From positions 1 through 13,773 of the forward strand of contig USRA01000054.1 of NCBI GenBank assembly GCA_900557035.1: 13,773 bases of DNA. Direction: 5' to 3'. The translations under genes were made by a program, and so were the position numbers. Below the pieces are notes generated by a model. That model was not told the origin of the DNA. It was given only the letters and a program-made list of their open reading frames with translations, and ran no database searches. This DNA is from an uncultured Prevotella sp. Lineage in GTDB: Bacteria > Bacteroidota > Bacteroidia > Bacteroidales > Bacteroidaceae. How positions within the stretch are numbered: position 1 is the first letter of the stretch; every line of letters begins with the position of its first letter. Shown here piece after piece: positions 1 through 7,222 of this stretch.

Positions 1-25
1 CGCAATGTAAGCTTGCTTACAGATT

Positions 26-43
26 GCCGAGTGCAGCTTATCT
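26..43 (-). repeat. Leader motif copy 1, shared with 9998-10015
   Basis: Read on the minus strand this is AGATAAGCTGCACTCGGC. It begins 4 bases after the -7 box at 48-55, so it lies at the very start of the transcript of a gene off the left edge. The copy at 9998-10015 matches it at 15 of 18 bases and also sits just after a -7 box. Beyond it, bases 2-27 contain an imperfect inverted repeat with arms TGTAAGC and GCTTACA. Its role is unknown; a regulatory leader element is one inference. Confidence 0.5.
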
Positions 44-47
44 TCTG

Positions 48-78
48 CAAAGATAATGCAAAACGGAGACAACGCAAA
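48..78 (-). promoter_or_regulatory. Bacteroidota-type promoter for a gene left of the window
   Basis: On the minus strand a TTTG -33 box (75-78) is followed after 19 bases by TATCTTTG (48-55), matching the known Bacteroides TTTG / TAnnTTTG pattern. Transcription would leave the window at base 1, divergent from the helicase gene. The downstream gene cannot be seen. Confidence 0.65.
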
Positions 79-123
79 ATATTTGGTGTTGAAATTATTA
101 ATTATTAAAGGATAAATAACAAA

Positions 124-1719
124 TTGATGATAATAGACGAGCTAAAATATAAGATATTGCAGCAATTTGGCTTTCCGCCAACCCAGGAACAGGCACATGC
201 CCTGGAGGTGTTTGCTGAGTTTCTTACCGATAGAGATCCGCATGCCGTGATGATTCTGCGAGGTAGTGCGGGTACGGGTAAGACGACGCTCTCGGGTGCC
301 ATCGTCAGGACCCTGAAGGAGATTCATCAGAAGGTGATGCTCCTGGCACCTACGGGTAGGGCAGCGAAGGTTTTCTCGCTGAACAGCGGTTCGCCTGCCT
401 ATACCATCCATCGCCGTATCTATCGTGAAAAATCGTTTTCGGGAGTAGAGGGACAGTTTAATCTGAATGATAATCTCTATACCGATACGCTTTTCATGGT
501 AGATGAGGCGTCGATGATTGCCAATATGGGATTGGGCGGGATGAGCTTCGGAAGCGGATGTCTGTTGGATGACCTGGTGCATTTCGTGTATCAGGGACGT
601 AACGACCGCTTGCTGCTGATAGGTGACAAGGCGCAGTTGCCTCCTGTCGGCGAGGAGGAATCGCCAGCCCTGCATGCGGCGATGCTGGAGGGATATGGAC
701 TGAAGGTGTATGAATGTGATCTGAACGAGGTGCTCCGACAGAGCGAGGAATCGGGTATTCTCTATAATGCCACGATGATCAGACAGATGATTACGCACGA
801 TGACATCACCCAACTCCCGAAGATTCATTTCGCTGGCTATTCGGATATCAAACCGATGCCTGGAGCCGAACTGATAGAGGCTCTAGCCGACAGTTATCAC
901 CATGTAGGTCTGGACGATACCATCGTGGTGACCCGCAGCAACAAGCGTGCAAACATCTTCAATCAGGGTGTCCGCAATATGGTGCTGGATAGGGAGGAAG
1001 AGCTTTCGCAGGGCGATATCCTGATGATTGTGAAGAACAATTATTACTGGATGGAAGAAGAGAGAAAGAAGATAAAGGAAAAGGAAATAGAAGAACGAAG
1101 AGTGAAGAGCGAAGGTACAGAACTTGGAACTGCTACTCATAAAGTTCCAAGTTCAAATCTTCAAGTTCAAAGTAACCTTACAGTTCAATGTTCCAAGTTC
1201 AAAGTTCAACGTAGTCAAGTTCAAAGTAACGATATTCCTACTTTTCTGGCGAATGGCGATCGGGCGAAAGTGCTGAAGGTGCGCCGTCGCATCGATCTCT
1301 ATGGCTTCCGCTTTGCCACGCTGCTGCTCCAATTTCCCGATTACGACAATTATGAACTGGAAGCTACGGTATTGCTGGATACATTGACGAGCGAGGCGCC
1401 TGCCCTGCCCCATGAACAGCAGGAGCAGCTCTTCCATCAGATAGAAGAGGATTATCTGGATATTCCGCTCAAGGCAGATAGAATGAAGGCCATCCGACAG
1501 GATCAGTTCTTCAATGCCCTGCAGGTGAAATTCGCATATGCCGTAACCTGCCACAAGGCACAGGGCGGACAGTGGGCACATGTGTATGTGGATCAGGGGT
1601 ATATGACGGATGATATGCTCAATCCCGATTATATCCACTGGCTCTATACCGCCTTTACGCGAGCTACGGAAATGCTGTATCTGGTGAACTGGCCGGAGAC
1701 ACAGACGGCTCAAGGGTAG
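124..1719 (+). CDS. RecD-like superfamily 1 DNA helicase (AAA / UvrD_C_2)
   Basis: A 531-residue protein of the exodeoxyribonuclease V alpha (RecD) helicase type, expected to be a cytoplasmic ATP-driven DNA translocase acting in repair or recombination. Visible motifs: Walker A GSAGTGKT at residues 47-54, Walker B DEAS at 127-130, motif III GDKAQLPPVG at 168-177, and the C-terminal pair CHKAQGGQW (476-484) and YTAFTRA (508-514) of the UvrD_C_2 fold. There is no partner recB/recC gene nearby, so it is probably a stand-alone RecD-like enzyme. Residues about 311-371 are a charged then Q/V/S-rich stretch that does not look like helicase sequence; it is encoded partly by 7-base repeats and sits between the conserved NNYYWM and FLANGD segments. 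The start at 124 is followed directly by a second ATG (127); either could be used, and no clear ribosome binding site decides. The gene is monocistronic as far as can be seen. Confidence 0.9.
   Translation: MMIIDELKYKILQQFGFPPTQEQAHALEVFAEFLTDRDPHAVMILRGSAGTGKTTLSGAIVRTLKEIHQKVMLLAPTGRAAKVFSLNSGSPAYTIHRRIYREKSFSGVEGQFNLNDNLYTDTLFMVDEASMIANMGLGGMSFGSGCLLDDLVHFVYQGRNDRLLLIGDKAQLPPVGEEESPALHAAMLEGYGLKVYECDLNEVLRQSEESGILYNATMIRQMITHDDITQLPKIHFAGYSDIKPMPGAELIEALADSYHHVGLDDTIVVTRSNKRANIFNQGVRNMVLDREEELSQGDILMIVKNNYYWMEEERKKIKEKEIEERRVKSEGTELGTATHKVPSSNLQVQSNLTVQCSKFKVQRSQVQSNDIPTFLANGDRAKVLKVRRRIDLYGFRFATLLLQFPDYDNYELEATVLLDTLTSEAPALPHEQQEQLFHQIEEDYLDIPLKADRMKAIRQDQFFNALQVKFAYAVTCHKAQGGQWAHVYVDQGYMTDDMLNPDYIHWLYTAFTRATEMLYLVNWPETQTAQG
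1122..1231 (+). repeat. Heptamer (AGTTCAA) repeat element inside the helicase gene
   Basis: Within the helicase reading frame the heptamer AGTTCAA occurs exactly at 1150, 1164, 1182, 1196, 1203 and 1218, with variants (AGTTCCA at 1143, TGTTCCA at 1189, AGTAACC at 1171, AGTAACG at 1225) mostly in the same 7-base register. It opens with a perfect 12-bp inverted repeat (1120-1131 against 1143-1154, 11-base loop). The reading frame stays open through it and encodes a Q/V/S/N-rich linker. Similar GTTCAA words recur just downstream of the gene (about 1764-1800). It looks like a repeat inserted into, or expanded within, a tolerant surface loop. Confidence 0.7.
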
Positions 1720-1725
1720 AATCTC

Positions 1726-1756
1726 ATCCCTATCTGGCTTAGATTCAGATGGGGAT
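1726..1756 (+). terminator. Stem-loop after the helicase gene
   Basis: An 11-bp stem (ATCCCTATCTG, 1726-1736; CAGATGGGGAT, 1746-1756, one G-T pair) with a 9-base loop begins 7 bases after the helicase stop codon. No T-run follows, so it is not a classical intrinsic terminator; it may protect the 3' end or help termination. Confidence 0.45.
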
Positions 1757-1834
1757 AGCTTCGATTCAAATAGTTTCAATTTTAGGTTCAAACCGGTTCA
1801 ATGTTAGAGAGAATGGTAAATAAATGACAGAAAG

Positions 1835-1866
1835 TTTGCTAGTCTGAGAAAAAAGTAGTACTTTTG
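1835..1866 (+). promoter_or_regulatory. Promoter of the gmd-fcl operon
   Basis: TTTG (1835-1838), 20 bases, then TACTTTTG (1859-1866) matches the Bacteroidota -33/-7 consensus. It lies 37 bases before the gmd start codon, giving a short A/T-rich leader with only a weak purine-rich stretch (AAGAAG) before ATG. Confidence 0.75.
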
Positions 1867-1903
1867 CAACGAATTTATTAATTTATCATATATAAAGAAG
1901 TAA

Positions 1904-3016
1904 ATGGAAAATAGAAAAGTAGCTTTAATTACAGGTATCACAGGTCAGGATGGCTCTTACTTAGCCGAATTGTTGTTGAGTAAGGGGTATGATGTTCACG
2001 GAACAATCCGTCGCTCATCTACCGATTATCGCGAGCGCATCGCACATTTGGAGGGTACCCCAAACTTTCACCTTCATTACGCCGACCTAGGTGACTCTAT
2101 GAGCATCATCCAGGTGATGAACAAGGTGAAACCAACTGAAGTTTATAACCTCGCAGCTCAGAGCCACGTACAGGTGAGCTTCGACTCTCCTGAGTTTACA
2201 GCCGACGTAGATGCAACAGGTGTGCTCCGTATCTTGGAGGCAATCCGCCAGTGTGGTTTGACCGATACCTGCCGCATGTATCAGGCTTCCACATCTGAGC
2301 TTTATGGTAAGGTAGAGGAGGTTCCTCAGAACGAGAACACTCCATTCCATCCTTATTCTCCATACGCAGTAGCCAAGCAGTATGGCTTCTGGATTGTCAA
2401 GGAGTATCGCGAGGCATACAATATGTTCTGCTGCTCTGGTATCCTCTTCAATCACGAGAGTGAGCGCCGTGGTGAGACTTTCGTAACCCGCAAGATTACA
2501 TTGGCTGCTGCCCGCATCAAGCAGGGCAAGCAGAGCAAGCTTTATCTCGGTAACCTGGATTCGCTCCGTGATTGGGGTTATGCCAAGGATTATGTAGAGT
2601 GCATGTGGTTGATTCTCCAGGCTGAGAAGCCAGAGGATTTCGTGATTGCAACAGGTAAGCAGCACTCTGTTCGTGAGTTTGCCCAGTTGGCTTTCCACCA
2701 CGTAGGCATCGAACTGAAGTGGGAAGGCAAGAATGAGAACGAGAAGGGTATCTGCGTAGAGGGCCCTGAGGAGCTTATCGGCAAGACACTCGTTGAGGTT
2801 TCTCCTGACTTCTATCGTCCTACCGACGTGGTGAACCTCTGGGGTGACCCAACAAAGGCAAAGGCTAAGCTCGGCTGGAATCCAAACACCACCTCTTTCG
2901 AAGATCTCGTCAAGATCATGGTAGAGAGCGATATGGCCAAGGTGGCTGCTGAGGCTGCCGGTGAGAAGGTTCGCTGCAACCTTGTGGAATACTTGGAAAA
3001 AGGAATCGTTAAATAA
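1904..3016 (+). CDS. gmd: GDP-mannose 4,6-dehydratase
   Basis: Cytoplasmic NADP-dependent enzyme that converts GDP-D-mannose to GDP-4-keto-6-deoxy-D-mannose, the first step to GDP-L-fucose. The 370-residue length is normal. It is a short-chain dehydrogenase-type Rossmann protein with GITGQDG at residues 11-17. The active-site residues T130, E132, Y154 and K158 line up with the known E. coli set T133/E135/Y157/K161 at a constant offset of 3. The family signature around [10 protein letters not shown] and the [10 protein letters not shown] segment are also present. It is the first gene of a two-gene operon: fcl starts 2 bases after its TAA, so translation is probably coupled. In Bacteroidales GDP-fucose feeds fucosylated surface polysaccharides and glycoproteins; no glycosyltransferase genes are visible here, so the sugar's destination is not shown. 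Confidence 0.97.
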   Translation: MENRKVALITGITGQDGSYLAELLLSKGYDVHGTIRRSSTDYRERIAHLEGTPNFHLHYADLGDSMSIIQVMNKVKPTEVYNLAAQSHVQVSFDSPEFTADVDATGVLRILEAIRQCGLTDTCRMYQASTSELYGKVEEVPQNENTPFHPYSPYAVAKQYGFWIVKEYREAYNMFCCSGILFNHESERRGETFVTRKITLAAARIKQGKQSKLYLGNLDSLRDWGYAKDYVECMWLILQAEKPEDFVIATGKQHSVREFAQLAFHHVGIELKWEGKNENEKGICVEGPEELIGKTLVEVSPDFYRPTDVVNLWGDPTKAKAKLGWNPNTTSFEDLVKIMVESDMAKVAAEAAGEKVRCNLVEYLEKGIVK

Positions 3017-3018
3017 TT

Positions 3019-4227
3019 ATGTTGGATAAGAATTCAAAGATTTATATAGCAGGACACCATGGACTCGTGGGTTCTGCTATCTGGAATAACCTCGAGAAGA
3101 GAGGCTATCACAATCTGGTGGGTCGTTCTCACAAAGAACTCGACTTGACCGACCAGTATGCTGTAGAGAAGTTCTTTGATGAGGAGAAGCCGGATGCTGT
3201 GGTTTTGGCCGCAGCCTTCGTGGGCGGAATCATGGCGAATTCGCTCTATCGTGCCGACTTCATCATGCAGAATATGAAGATGCAATGCAACGTAATCAGT
3301 AATGCTTATTCTCATGGCGTGAAGAAGCTCCTCTTCCTGGGCTCTACCTGTATTTATCCGAAGGATGCTCCGCAGCCAATGAAGGAGGATGTGCTCCTCA
3401 CTTCTCCGCTGGAATACACCAACGAGGAATATGCCATCGCTAAGATTGCCGGACTGAAGATGTGCGAGAGCTACAACCTTCAGTATGGTACCAACTATAT
3501 TGCCGTGATGCCAACCAACCTCTATGGTCCGAACGATAACTTCCACCTGGAGAACAGTCATGTGATGCCTGCAATGATGCGCAAGATTTATCTTGCCAAG
3601 CTCATCCACGACGGCGACTGGCACAGCATCGAGGTGGATATGAACAAGCGTCCTATCAATCCTACTGATAAGCTTTGCGAAATCATTGGCGAGGGTAATG
3701 TGGATGGCAACAACTCTCACGAGCGCATCTTGAAGGCGCTGGAGTTCTATGGAATCTATGATAATAAGGTAGTGCTTTGGGGAACCGGAACACCGCTCCG
3801 TGAGTTCCTCTGGAGCGAAGATATGGCAGATGCCAGTGTTCATGTGCTCCTGAATGTGGATTTCAAGGATATCATCGGCATTGAGAAGTACAGTTCTGTA
3901 TTCTATGGTGCCAAGGTAGATGGTGCCGTAGATAGAAACAATTCGGAGGGTCGTGGCGGAGCTATCCCATCTCTCGGTGAGATTCGCAACTGTCATATTA
4001 ACGTAGGAACCGGTAAGGAACTTACCATCCGTGAACTCTCAGAGCTTGTAGTGAAGGCTGTAGGTTTCGAGGGTGAGGTTGAGTTTGATGCCAGCAAGCC
4101 AGATGGAACCCCAAGAAAGCTCATCTCGGTAGATAAGCTTCATAGCCTCGGCTGGACTCACAAGGTTGAGATTGAGGATGGTGTGAAGAAGCTCTTCGAC
4201 TGGTATAAGGAAAGTTTGAAGGACTAA
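3019..4227 (+). CDS. fcl: GDP-L-fucose synthase
   Basis: NADPH-dependent 3,5-epimerase/4-reductase that turns the Gmd product into GDP-L-fucose. The Rossmann motif GHHGLVGSA lies at residues 12-20. S109, C111, Y138, K142 and H181 correspond, all shifted by 2, to the E. coli GDP-fucose synthase residues S107, C109, Y136, K140 and H179, so both reductase and epimerase chemistry should be intact. At 402 residues it is clearly longer than the E. coli enzyme (about 320). The extra length is mainly two segments, near residues 193-250 and 286-325, which I believe are typical of Bacteroidales homologues. The start lies 2 bases after the gmd stop without a visible ribosome binding site, consistent with translational coupling. 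A strong terminator follows at 4246-4282. Also called wcaG. Confidence 0.96.
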   Translation: MLDKNSKIYIAGHHGLVGSAIWNNLEKRGYHNLVGRSHKELDLTDQYAVEKFFDEEKPDAVVLAAAFVGGIMANSLYRADFIMQNMKMQCNVISNAYSHGVKKLLFLGSTCIYPKDAPQPMKEDVLLTSPLEYTNEEYAIAKIAGLKMCESYNLQYGTNYIAVMPTNLYGPNDNFHLENSHVMPAMMRKIYLAKLIHDGDWHSIEVDMNKRPINPTDKLCEIIGEGNVDGNNSHERILKALEFYGIYDNKVVLWGTGTPLREFLWSEDMADASVHVLLNVDFKDIIGIEKYSSVFYGAKVDGAVDRNNSEGRGGAIPSLGEIRNCHINVGTGKELTIRELSELVVKAVGFEGEVEFDASKPDGTPRKLISVDKLHSLGWTHKVEIEDGVKKLFDWYKESLKD

Positions 4228-4245
4228 ATACCAAATATGGATAGA

Positions 4246-4282
4246 GGAGAGTAGCGACGGTTGGATTGCTGCTCTCCTTTTT
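4246..4282 (+). terminator. Intrinsic terminator of gmd-fcl
   Basis: The stem GGAGAGTAGC (4246-4255) pairs with GCTGCTCTCC (4268-4277) with one T-G pair and a 12-base loop, followed by TTTTT (4278-4282). It starts 18 bases after the fcl stop codon. Confidence 0.8.
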
Positions 4283-4342
4283 GTAACTTGTCCACCCAGT
4301 AACATACTGACGGTACTGAAAATAACTAAGGATCGCCTCTTT

Positions 4343-5135
4343 TTATATGTCAAATGCTAGATACAAAGGCATATTGGTGAGATAATCTTGCTCTTTGTAT
4401 GGTAGCATGGAGAAGCGGATGGCGTGCAATTCCTTGTGGCACTTCTTGCTTGGGGGCGCGCTTGGAGAAGTCGCTGGCATAGTTGCTGAGTATTTCATTC
4501 TGCAAAGCTCGCACCTGGTTGAGTCTACCATTGTCGATATATGATTTCACGACTTCTGGCATACCTCCTACATAGTAATATTGCCTCAAAAGGTCCTTGC
4601 ATTTCTCATGTAGCGAGTTCACCAGTTCGTAGTCGTGACCAAGTAGGATGTTGAGCAACTGCTGTTCGCCCATAGCCATCAAAAACTCCTCGAAGTCCAT
4701 CGGATAGAGTTGCATGGTGCATACTTTCCCCACAGGAAAGGAGATGCCGCTATGCAGCGTGATGCCCAATAGGGAACCAGCCACTACGATATGATATTCT
4801 GGAGCATCCTCACAGAAATACTGCAAAGCTTCTAATGCCTTAGGGAATGCTTGTATCTCATCGAGGAATATCAGCGTCTTGCCAGGTATGATGTCAGTAT
4901 GCGTGAGCGCACTAATGCCTCGGATGATTTTGGACACGTTGAAGCCTCCCTCGTAGATGGCATCGAGTTCATCATTCCTATCGCAACTGATATATGCGAC
5001 ACTTTGAAATTCATTTTTGCCAAATTCTTTGAGGATATAAGTCTTGCCACATTGTCTCACACCGTTGAGTATGAGCGGTTTGTGCTGTTCGTTATTCTTC
5101 TATTCTATCAGTTTCTTGTATATTTTTCTTTTCAT
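4343..5135 (-). pseudogene. Decayed AAA+ / DUF4143 family ATPase
   Basis: Remains of an ATP-binding protein of the AAA_14 plus DUF4143 type, a family very common in Bacteroidales whose function is poorly known. Reading from the ATG at 5135, eleven codons are followed by TAG (5102-5100) where a tryptophan would be expected. The frame then continues with the P-loop GVRQCGKT (residues 25-32) and Walker B LIFLDEIQ (88-95), through GSLLG and the YYYVGGMPEVV segment, up to about SDFSKRAPKQEVP near 4437. From there the expected DUF4143 body (well over 100 residues) is missing, and a different frame supplies the family's C-terminal tail (HKELHAIRFSMLPYKEQ... ending at 4343). So there is one nonsense mutation and one frame-breaking internal deletion. 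A GTG at 5060 could restart translation but would cut into the P-loop region. The upstream promoter and repeat array still look intact. Confidence 0.8.
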
Positions 5136-5138
5136 TGT

Positions 5139-5288
5139 TTACACGATTTTACACATCAGACTATTAAAATACAACGCGTTTCGACATGTCGTATCTGTAA
5201 ATTATTACATTTTTAGACATCTGAATCAGTTGCAAAGTTACGCATTTCGACACATAAAACCAAAGGATACCCACACTTTTTGACACAT
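5139..5288 (-). repeat. Array of five direct repeats with exact 33-bp period in the ATPase leader/promoter
   Basis: Five 18-base units start at 5139, 5172, 5205, 5238 and 5271, each exactly 33 bases apart. The plus-strand consensus is YNACRCNTTTNGACAYAT. Bases 3, 4, 9, 10, 13, 14, 15 and 18 are the same in all five, and bases 6, 8 and 12 in four of five. The 15 bases between units show no obvious similarity. The array begins 4 bases before the ATPase start codon; unit 4 (5238-5255) fills the gap between the -33 and -7 boxes, and unit 5 lies just upstream of the -33 box. No sixth unit is convincing on either side. Regulator binding in phase with the DNA helix (33 bp is about three turns) is an inference. 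With 18-base imperfect repeats and 15-base gaps it does not resemble a CRISPR array. Confidence 0.7.
5233..5264 (-). promoter_or_regulatory. Promoter of the decayed ATPase gene
   Basis: On the minus strand TTTG (5261-5264) is followed after 20 bases by TAACTTTG (5233-5240), a full match to the Bacteroidota consensus. The spacer is occupied by one unit of the 33-bp repeat array, whose last bases overlap the TA of the -7 box. The leader to the start codon is about 95 bases. Confidence 0.7.
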
Positions 5289-5538
5289 AATTAAGAAAAA
5301 TTAAAGATTTGTCACTTTGTACTACATTATGAGTTTCTCGTTTATGAGAGGTTCTTTTTGTATAGCGTTAACCGAACGATCTACACCTTAGACCGAGGGT
5401 TGAGTCGGTTACAGATGACAATATTGTGTTAAATTGCTCCATGACCCGAAAATATTTCTCCAAAAAGAGTGAGTTTTTCTGATTAAATTTGTATTTTTGC
5501 CATGTCATAACAGAGTTTTTAAAAAAAAGTAATATACA
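5289..5538. other. Intergenic region with one long-loop inverted repeat
   Basis: A 250-base gap between the ATPase repeat array and the propeller gene. It holds TAACCGA (5369-5375) and TCGGTTA (5405-5411), which can pair across a 29-base loop. TATTTTTGC at 5492-5500 resembles a -7 box for the downstream gene, but no good -33 partner is present. The start codon at 5539 is preceded by an A-run rather than a clear ribosome binding site. I see no gene here. Confidence 0.35.
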
Positions 5539-6765
5539 ATGAAAAAGATTATTTTATTCTTGCTGTTGATCTTCTCGATATGGATGTCAGCGCAGACGAC
5601 TGTAGAATCAGTCCAAGTTGCGGATATGGATGAAGGTGCCCCCATTTGTGGCAAGTCGATAGATTTGCACAAGCGCATTCTTCAGGCCTACAATTGCGAT
5701 AGCACGCTCATCGTCTTCGCTTGTGATACCACTAAAAAAGGAAAAAATACCGATACTGGCAATCTCTATTCACTAGATGCCAATACCCTGGAAGTGCAAT
5801 GGCAAAAGTCGCTGAAACTTTCTTTGTCAAAACTCTATGGTGTCTGTTCCAAGGGGGTGCTGCTTTCCTCCACTCTGAAAAGCACAGGCAAGTCGCTCTT
5901 GACCTTGTCTGATGCCAAGACGAGCCGGTCGTTATGGACGCAGTATCTTTATCCTGTCTATTTCAATGATAGCTTGGATATCGTGGTAGGACTTGAGAAA
6001 GTGGGAGGCAGCAAGACATACGCTTATCGCCTGAGCACAGGAATGCTGTTGTGGGATGCCGAGATTCCGATGACCAAGAACGTGGGATGGAAAGATGCTT
6101 GCATGGTGGATTCCACTCACCTGGTGGTTGTGGGTGATGCCATTAACGAGATCAACATCTATTCGGGTGAAATCAAGAAGGTGAAGGCTGTGACTGGCAT
6201 CCATGATTCCAAGGGAATGATGGCTTTGGCATTGACCAATGTCTTGTCTGCGGCAGTCACCATCGGATTTAATTCTCCTTTTTATTACTATTATTATAAT
6301 CTTAATCCATATATCATTACGGGCTTGACTTCAAATATCCTTCAGGTGGGCTCTAACTTGTATATTAGCGATAGAAACAGCCTCTATTGTTTGGGAACAG
6401 ACAGTTTGCAAACACGCTGGAAGTATGATTTCCAGGACAAGGAGGCTTCTACGGCTCATCTTCTGCTCAGGGATGGCAAGATATTGATGCTCAATTACGG
6501 TTATGGCAAGAGTCTGATGAGAGGTACGGTGAAGTGTGGCAAGCCTTTCTTGGCTTCTTTTGATGCTCAGACGGGAGATAGGGAGAGAATGTTTCCTCTA
6601 TACGACAAGAAGCATGTCATGAGCGACGGAATGCTCACGGAGAGTGGTGTCTTCCTTGCTGGTTCCTCTATCGGTAAACTGAAAGGTAAGCCTGTAGGCG
6701 TCCTGCTCAAAGGCAGAAATGTGCTAGCTGTATATGATCATCACCTTACAGTCTTTAGGCTGTAA
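5539..6765 (+). CDS. Secreted PQQ-like beta-propeller repeat protein
   Basis: A 408-residue protein with an N-terminal signal peptide (MKKIILFLLLIFSIWMSAQ, likely cut after A18), so it is exported to the periplasm or beyond. Recurrent blade-like strands of the form LYSLDANTLEVQW, YRLSTGMLLW, LYCLGTDSLQTRW and LASFDAQTG point to a PQQ/quinoprotein-type propeller resembling BamB in fold; no cofactor site or catalytic motif can be assigned. The lack of a lipobox cysteine argues against a BamB-type lipoprotein. An unusual run of five tyrosines (Y249-Y253) follows a hydrophobic stretch (residues about 226-248). The gene stands alone between a minus-strand pseudogene and a minus-strand tRNA. The specific function is unknown. 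Confidence 0.7.
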   Translation: MKKIILFLLLIFSIWMSAQTTVESVQVADMDEGAPICGKSIDLHKRILQAYNCDSTLIVFACDTTKKGKNTDTGNLYSLDANTLEVQWQKSLKLSLSKLYGVCSKGVLLSSTLKSTGKSLLTLSDAKTSRSLWTQYLYPVYFNDSLDIVVGLEKVGGSKTYAYRLSTGMLLWDAEIPMTKNVGWKDACMVDSTHLVVVGDAINEINIYSGEIKKVKAVTGIHDSKGMMALALTNVLSAAVTIGFNSPFYYYYYNLNPYIITGLTSNILQVGSNLYISDRNSLYCLGTDSLQTRWKYDFQDKEASTAHLLLRDGKILMLNYGYGKSLMRGTVKCGKPFLASFDAQTGDRERMFPLYDKKHVMSDGMLTESGVFLAGSSIGKLKGKPVGVLLKGRNVLAVYDHHLTVFRL

Positions 6766-6769
6766 GGTG
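6742..6769 (+). other. Perfect hairpin spanning the stop codon of the propeller gene
   Basis: CACCTTACAG (6742-6751) and CTGTAAGGTG (6760-6769) form a perfect 10-bp stem with an 8-base loop; the TAA stop (6763-6765) lies in the 3' arm. No T-run follows, so it is not a simple terminator. Part of the 5' arm and loop, AGTCTTTA (6750-6757), can also pair with TAAAGACT at 6788-6795, giving an alternative or pseudoknot-like fold. Confidence 0.5.
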
Positions 6770-6870
6770 CCTGGTGCCCTCTTCAAGTAAAGACTTTCTT
6801 GGGAGGTACTTAGGTGTGATAGGTCGGTAAACATGAAAAATCTTATTACTGAAATCATGTGGAGATATAA

Positions 6871-6905
6871 AATAAAAAATCCGATTCTCATAATGAAAAC
6901 CGGAT
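6871..6905 (-). terminator. Intrinsic terminator downstream of tRNA-Tyr
   Basis: On the minus strand an 11-bp stem (arms 6905-6895 and 6889-6879, two G-T pairs, 5-base loop) is followed directly by TTTTTTATT. It lies about 30 bases beyond the 3' end of the tRNA. Confidence 0.75.
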
Positions 6906-6935
6906 CTTTATATCTTTGAGTTATTTTGGGAAAAG

Positions 6936-7017
6936 TGGGTAGTGATGGATTCGAACCACCGAAGGCATAGCCAGCAGATTTACAGTCTGCCCCATTTGGC
7001 CACTCTGGTAACTACCC
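6936..7017 (-). tRNA. tRNA-Tyr (anticodon GTA)
   Basis: The minus strand folds as a class II tRNA. It has a perfect 7-bp acceptor stem GGGTAGT/ACTACCC, a D-arm region, the anticodon loop CTGTAAA with GTA (6983-6981), a long variable arm (GCTGGCTATGCCTTCGGT region) as expected for bacterial tRNA-Tyr, and a T-loop with GTTCGAATC. The discriminator base is A; CCA is not encoded. It has its own promoter (7079-7110) and terminator (6871-6905). Confidence 0.95.
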
Positions 7018-7078
7018 AAAAGCTTTTGATTTGCGAACATTCTTTATTTGGTAAAAGCTTTGTTCTTAAAAGCGAGTG

Positions 7079-7110
7079 CAAAGGTAGTGCTTTTTTTTCA
7101 TTCCACCAAA
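7079..7110 (-). promoter_or_regulatory. Promoter of tRNA-Tyr
   Basis: On the minus strand TTTG (7107-7110), 20 bases, then TACCTTTG (7079-7086) match the Bacteroidota consensus. The start would lie about 55-60 bases before the mature tRNA, so a 5' leader must be removed. Confidence 0.7.
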
Positions 7111-7222
7111 TTTTTCTGCATCTTTTTTCACTTTTTTCTCAAAAAACTTCATTTTTTCCTAAAATAGGAGGTTTTTGCCCTTTCAGGGCGTGAGGGGTAT
7201 GAGCTTTTAACCTTTTAGCTTT

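Noticed and set aside
142..828. Long minus-strand open frame opposite the helicase gene
   Set aside because: Antisense shadow of a strongly supported helicase; its translation shows no recognisable domain.
1081..1236. Insertion sequence within the helicase gene
   Set aside because: No transposase, no target duplication and no terminal repeats other than the internal hairpin; it is better described as a short repeat element.
5139..5288. CRISPR array
   Set aside because: Repeats are only 18 bases and imperfect, gaps are 15 bases, and no cas gene is in the window. The array overlaps a promoter.
7164..7176. GCCCT-TTC-AGGGC mini-hairpin as a terminator for the pot remnants
   Set aside because: The stem is only 5 bp and is followed by A rather than T on the minus strand, so it does not fit an intrinsic terminator.
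6942..7193. Plus-strand open frame over the tRNA region
   Set aside because: It translates the antisense of tRNA-Tyr and its promoter; not a gene.
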